This document shows positions 6,961-6,991 of a stretch of DNA of 6,991 nt, piece after piece. The position numbers and the translations under genes were made by a program. Source of the DNA: Bacillota bacterium (GTDB lineage: Bacteria > Bacillota > Clostridia > Acetivibrionales > DSM-1351); NCBI GenBank assembly GCA_023436515.1, contig JAEZIV010000182.1:1-6991 (forward strand), written 5' to 3'. Under the pieces are notes generated by a model that made no database searches, was not told the DNA's origin, and worked only from the letters and a program-made list of their open reading frames with translations. Each line of letters begins with the position of its first letter. Position 1 is the stretch's first letter.

Positions 6961-6991
6961 TGGGGTGGCAGGGTATTTACATACGGATTAC
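6960..6991 (+). CDS. Possible start of the next gene (WXG100-like N-terminus), cut by the window edge
   Basis: The last base of the essC stop is the first base of an ATG (TAATG, 6958-6962). The frame is open to the window end and reads MGWQGIYIRI followed by a Thr codon. An early IRIT-like stretch is common at the start of WXG100-type T7SS proteins (such as MAGxIRITPE), and a partner protein would fit this position. No good ribosome-binding site precedes it, so translation would depend on coupling to essC. A GTG at 6965 in another frame is the alternative. Only about ten codons are visible, so this is tentative. Confidence 0.3.
   Translation, partial: MGWQGIYIRI

Overview
The window is AT-rich, all detectable genes lie on the + strand, and the codons are typical of low-GC Firmicutes (frequent AGA, ATA, AAA and TTA). 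The ATPase at the 3' end is the EssC/EccC motor of a Firmicutes-type (T7SSb) type VII secretion system. A clostridial anaerobe is the most likely source. This is an inference from composition and gene content; no taxonomic marker is present.

Layout from left to right: (1) Bases 1-207 are the 3' end of a first lipoprotein gene. (2) Bases 204-308 are the first 20 codons of an effector gene joined to 14 unrelated codons, a deletion scar. (3) Bases 308-1036 are an intact lipoprotein with a clear signal peptide and lipobox. (4) Bases 1033-3003 are a large protein with an N-terminal Mbeg1-like (DUF2974-type) alpha/beta-hydrolase containing GHSKGG and a long helical C-terminal region. (5) Bases 3046-6960 are an EssC-type ATPase with two transmembrane segments and three P-loop domains but no N-terminal FHA domains. 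(6) At base 6960 a start codon overlaps the essC stop and opens a frame that runs off the window; its first residues resemble a WXG100-type N-terminus. Bases 1-264 and 830-1093 are direct repeats, about 91% identical and without gaps, left by duplication of the lipoprotein/effector junction.

How the parts may work together: the lipase plus lipoprotein pair resembles the Staphylococcus aureus TslA/TilA arrangement. There a T7SS-secreted lipase carries its toxin domain at the N-terminus and its LXG-like targeting domain at the C-terminus, and surface lipoproteins provide immunity. Here the lipoprotein stop overlaps the lipase start (ATGA), and the lipase is only 42 bases upstream of essC, so toxin, candidate immunity protein and secretion motor probably share one transcript. 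The remnant upstream copy suggests that the immunity/effector cassette has been duplicated and partly deleted. In that copy the effector N-terminus is unchanged at the protein level while the lipoprotein C-terminus has diverged. No promoter or terminator could be supported inside the window.
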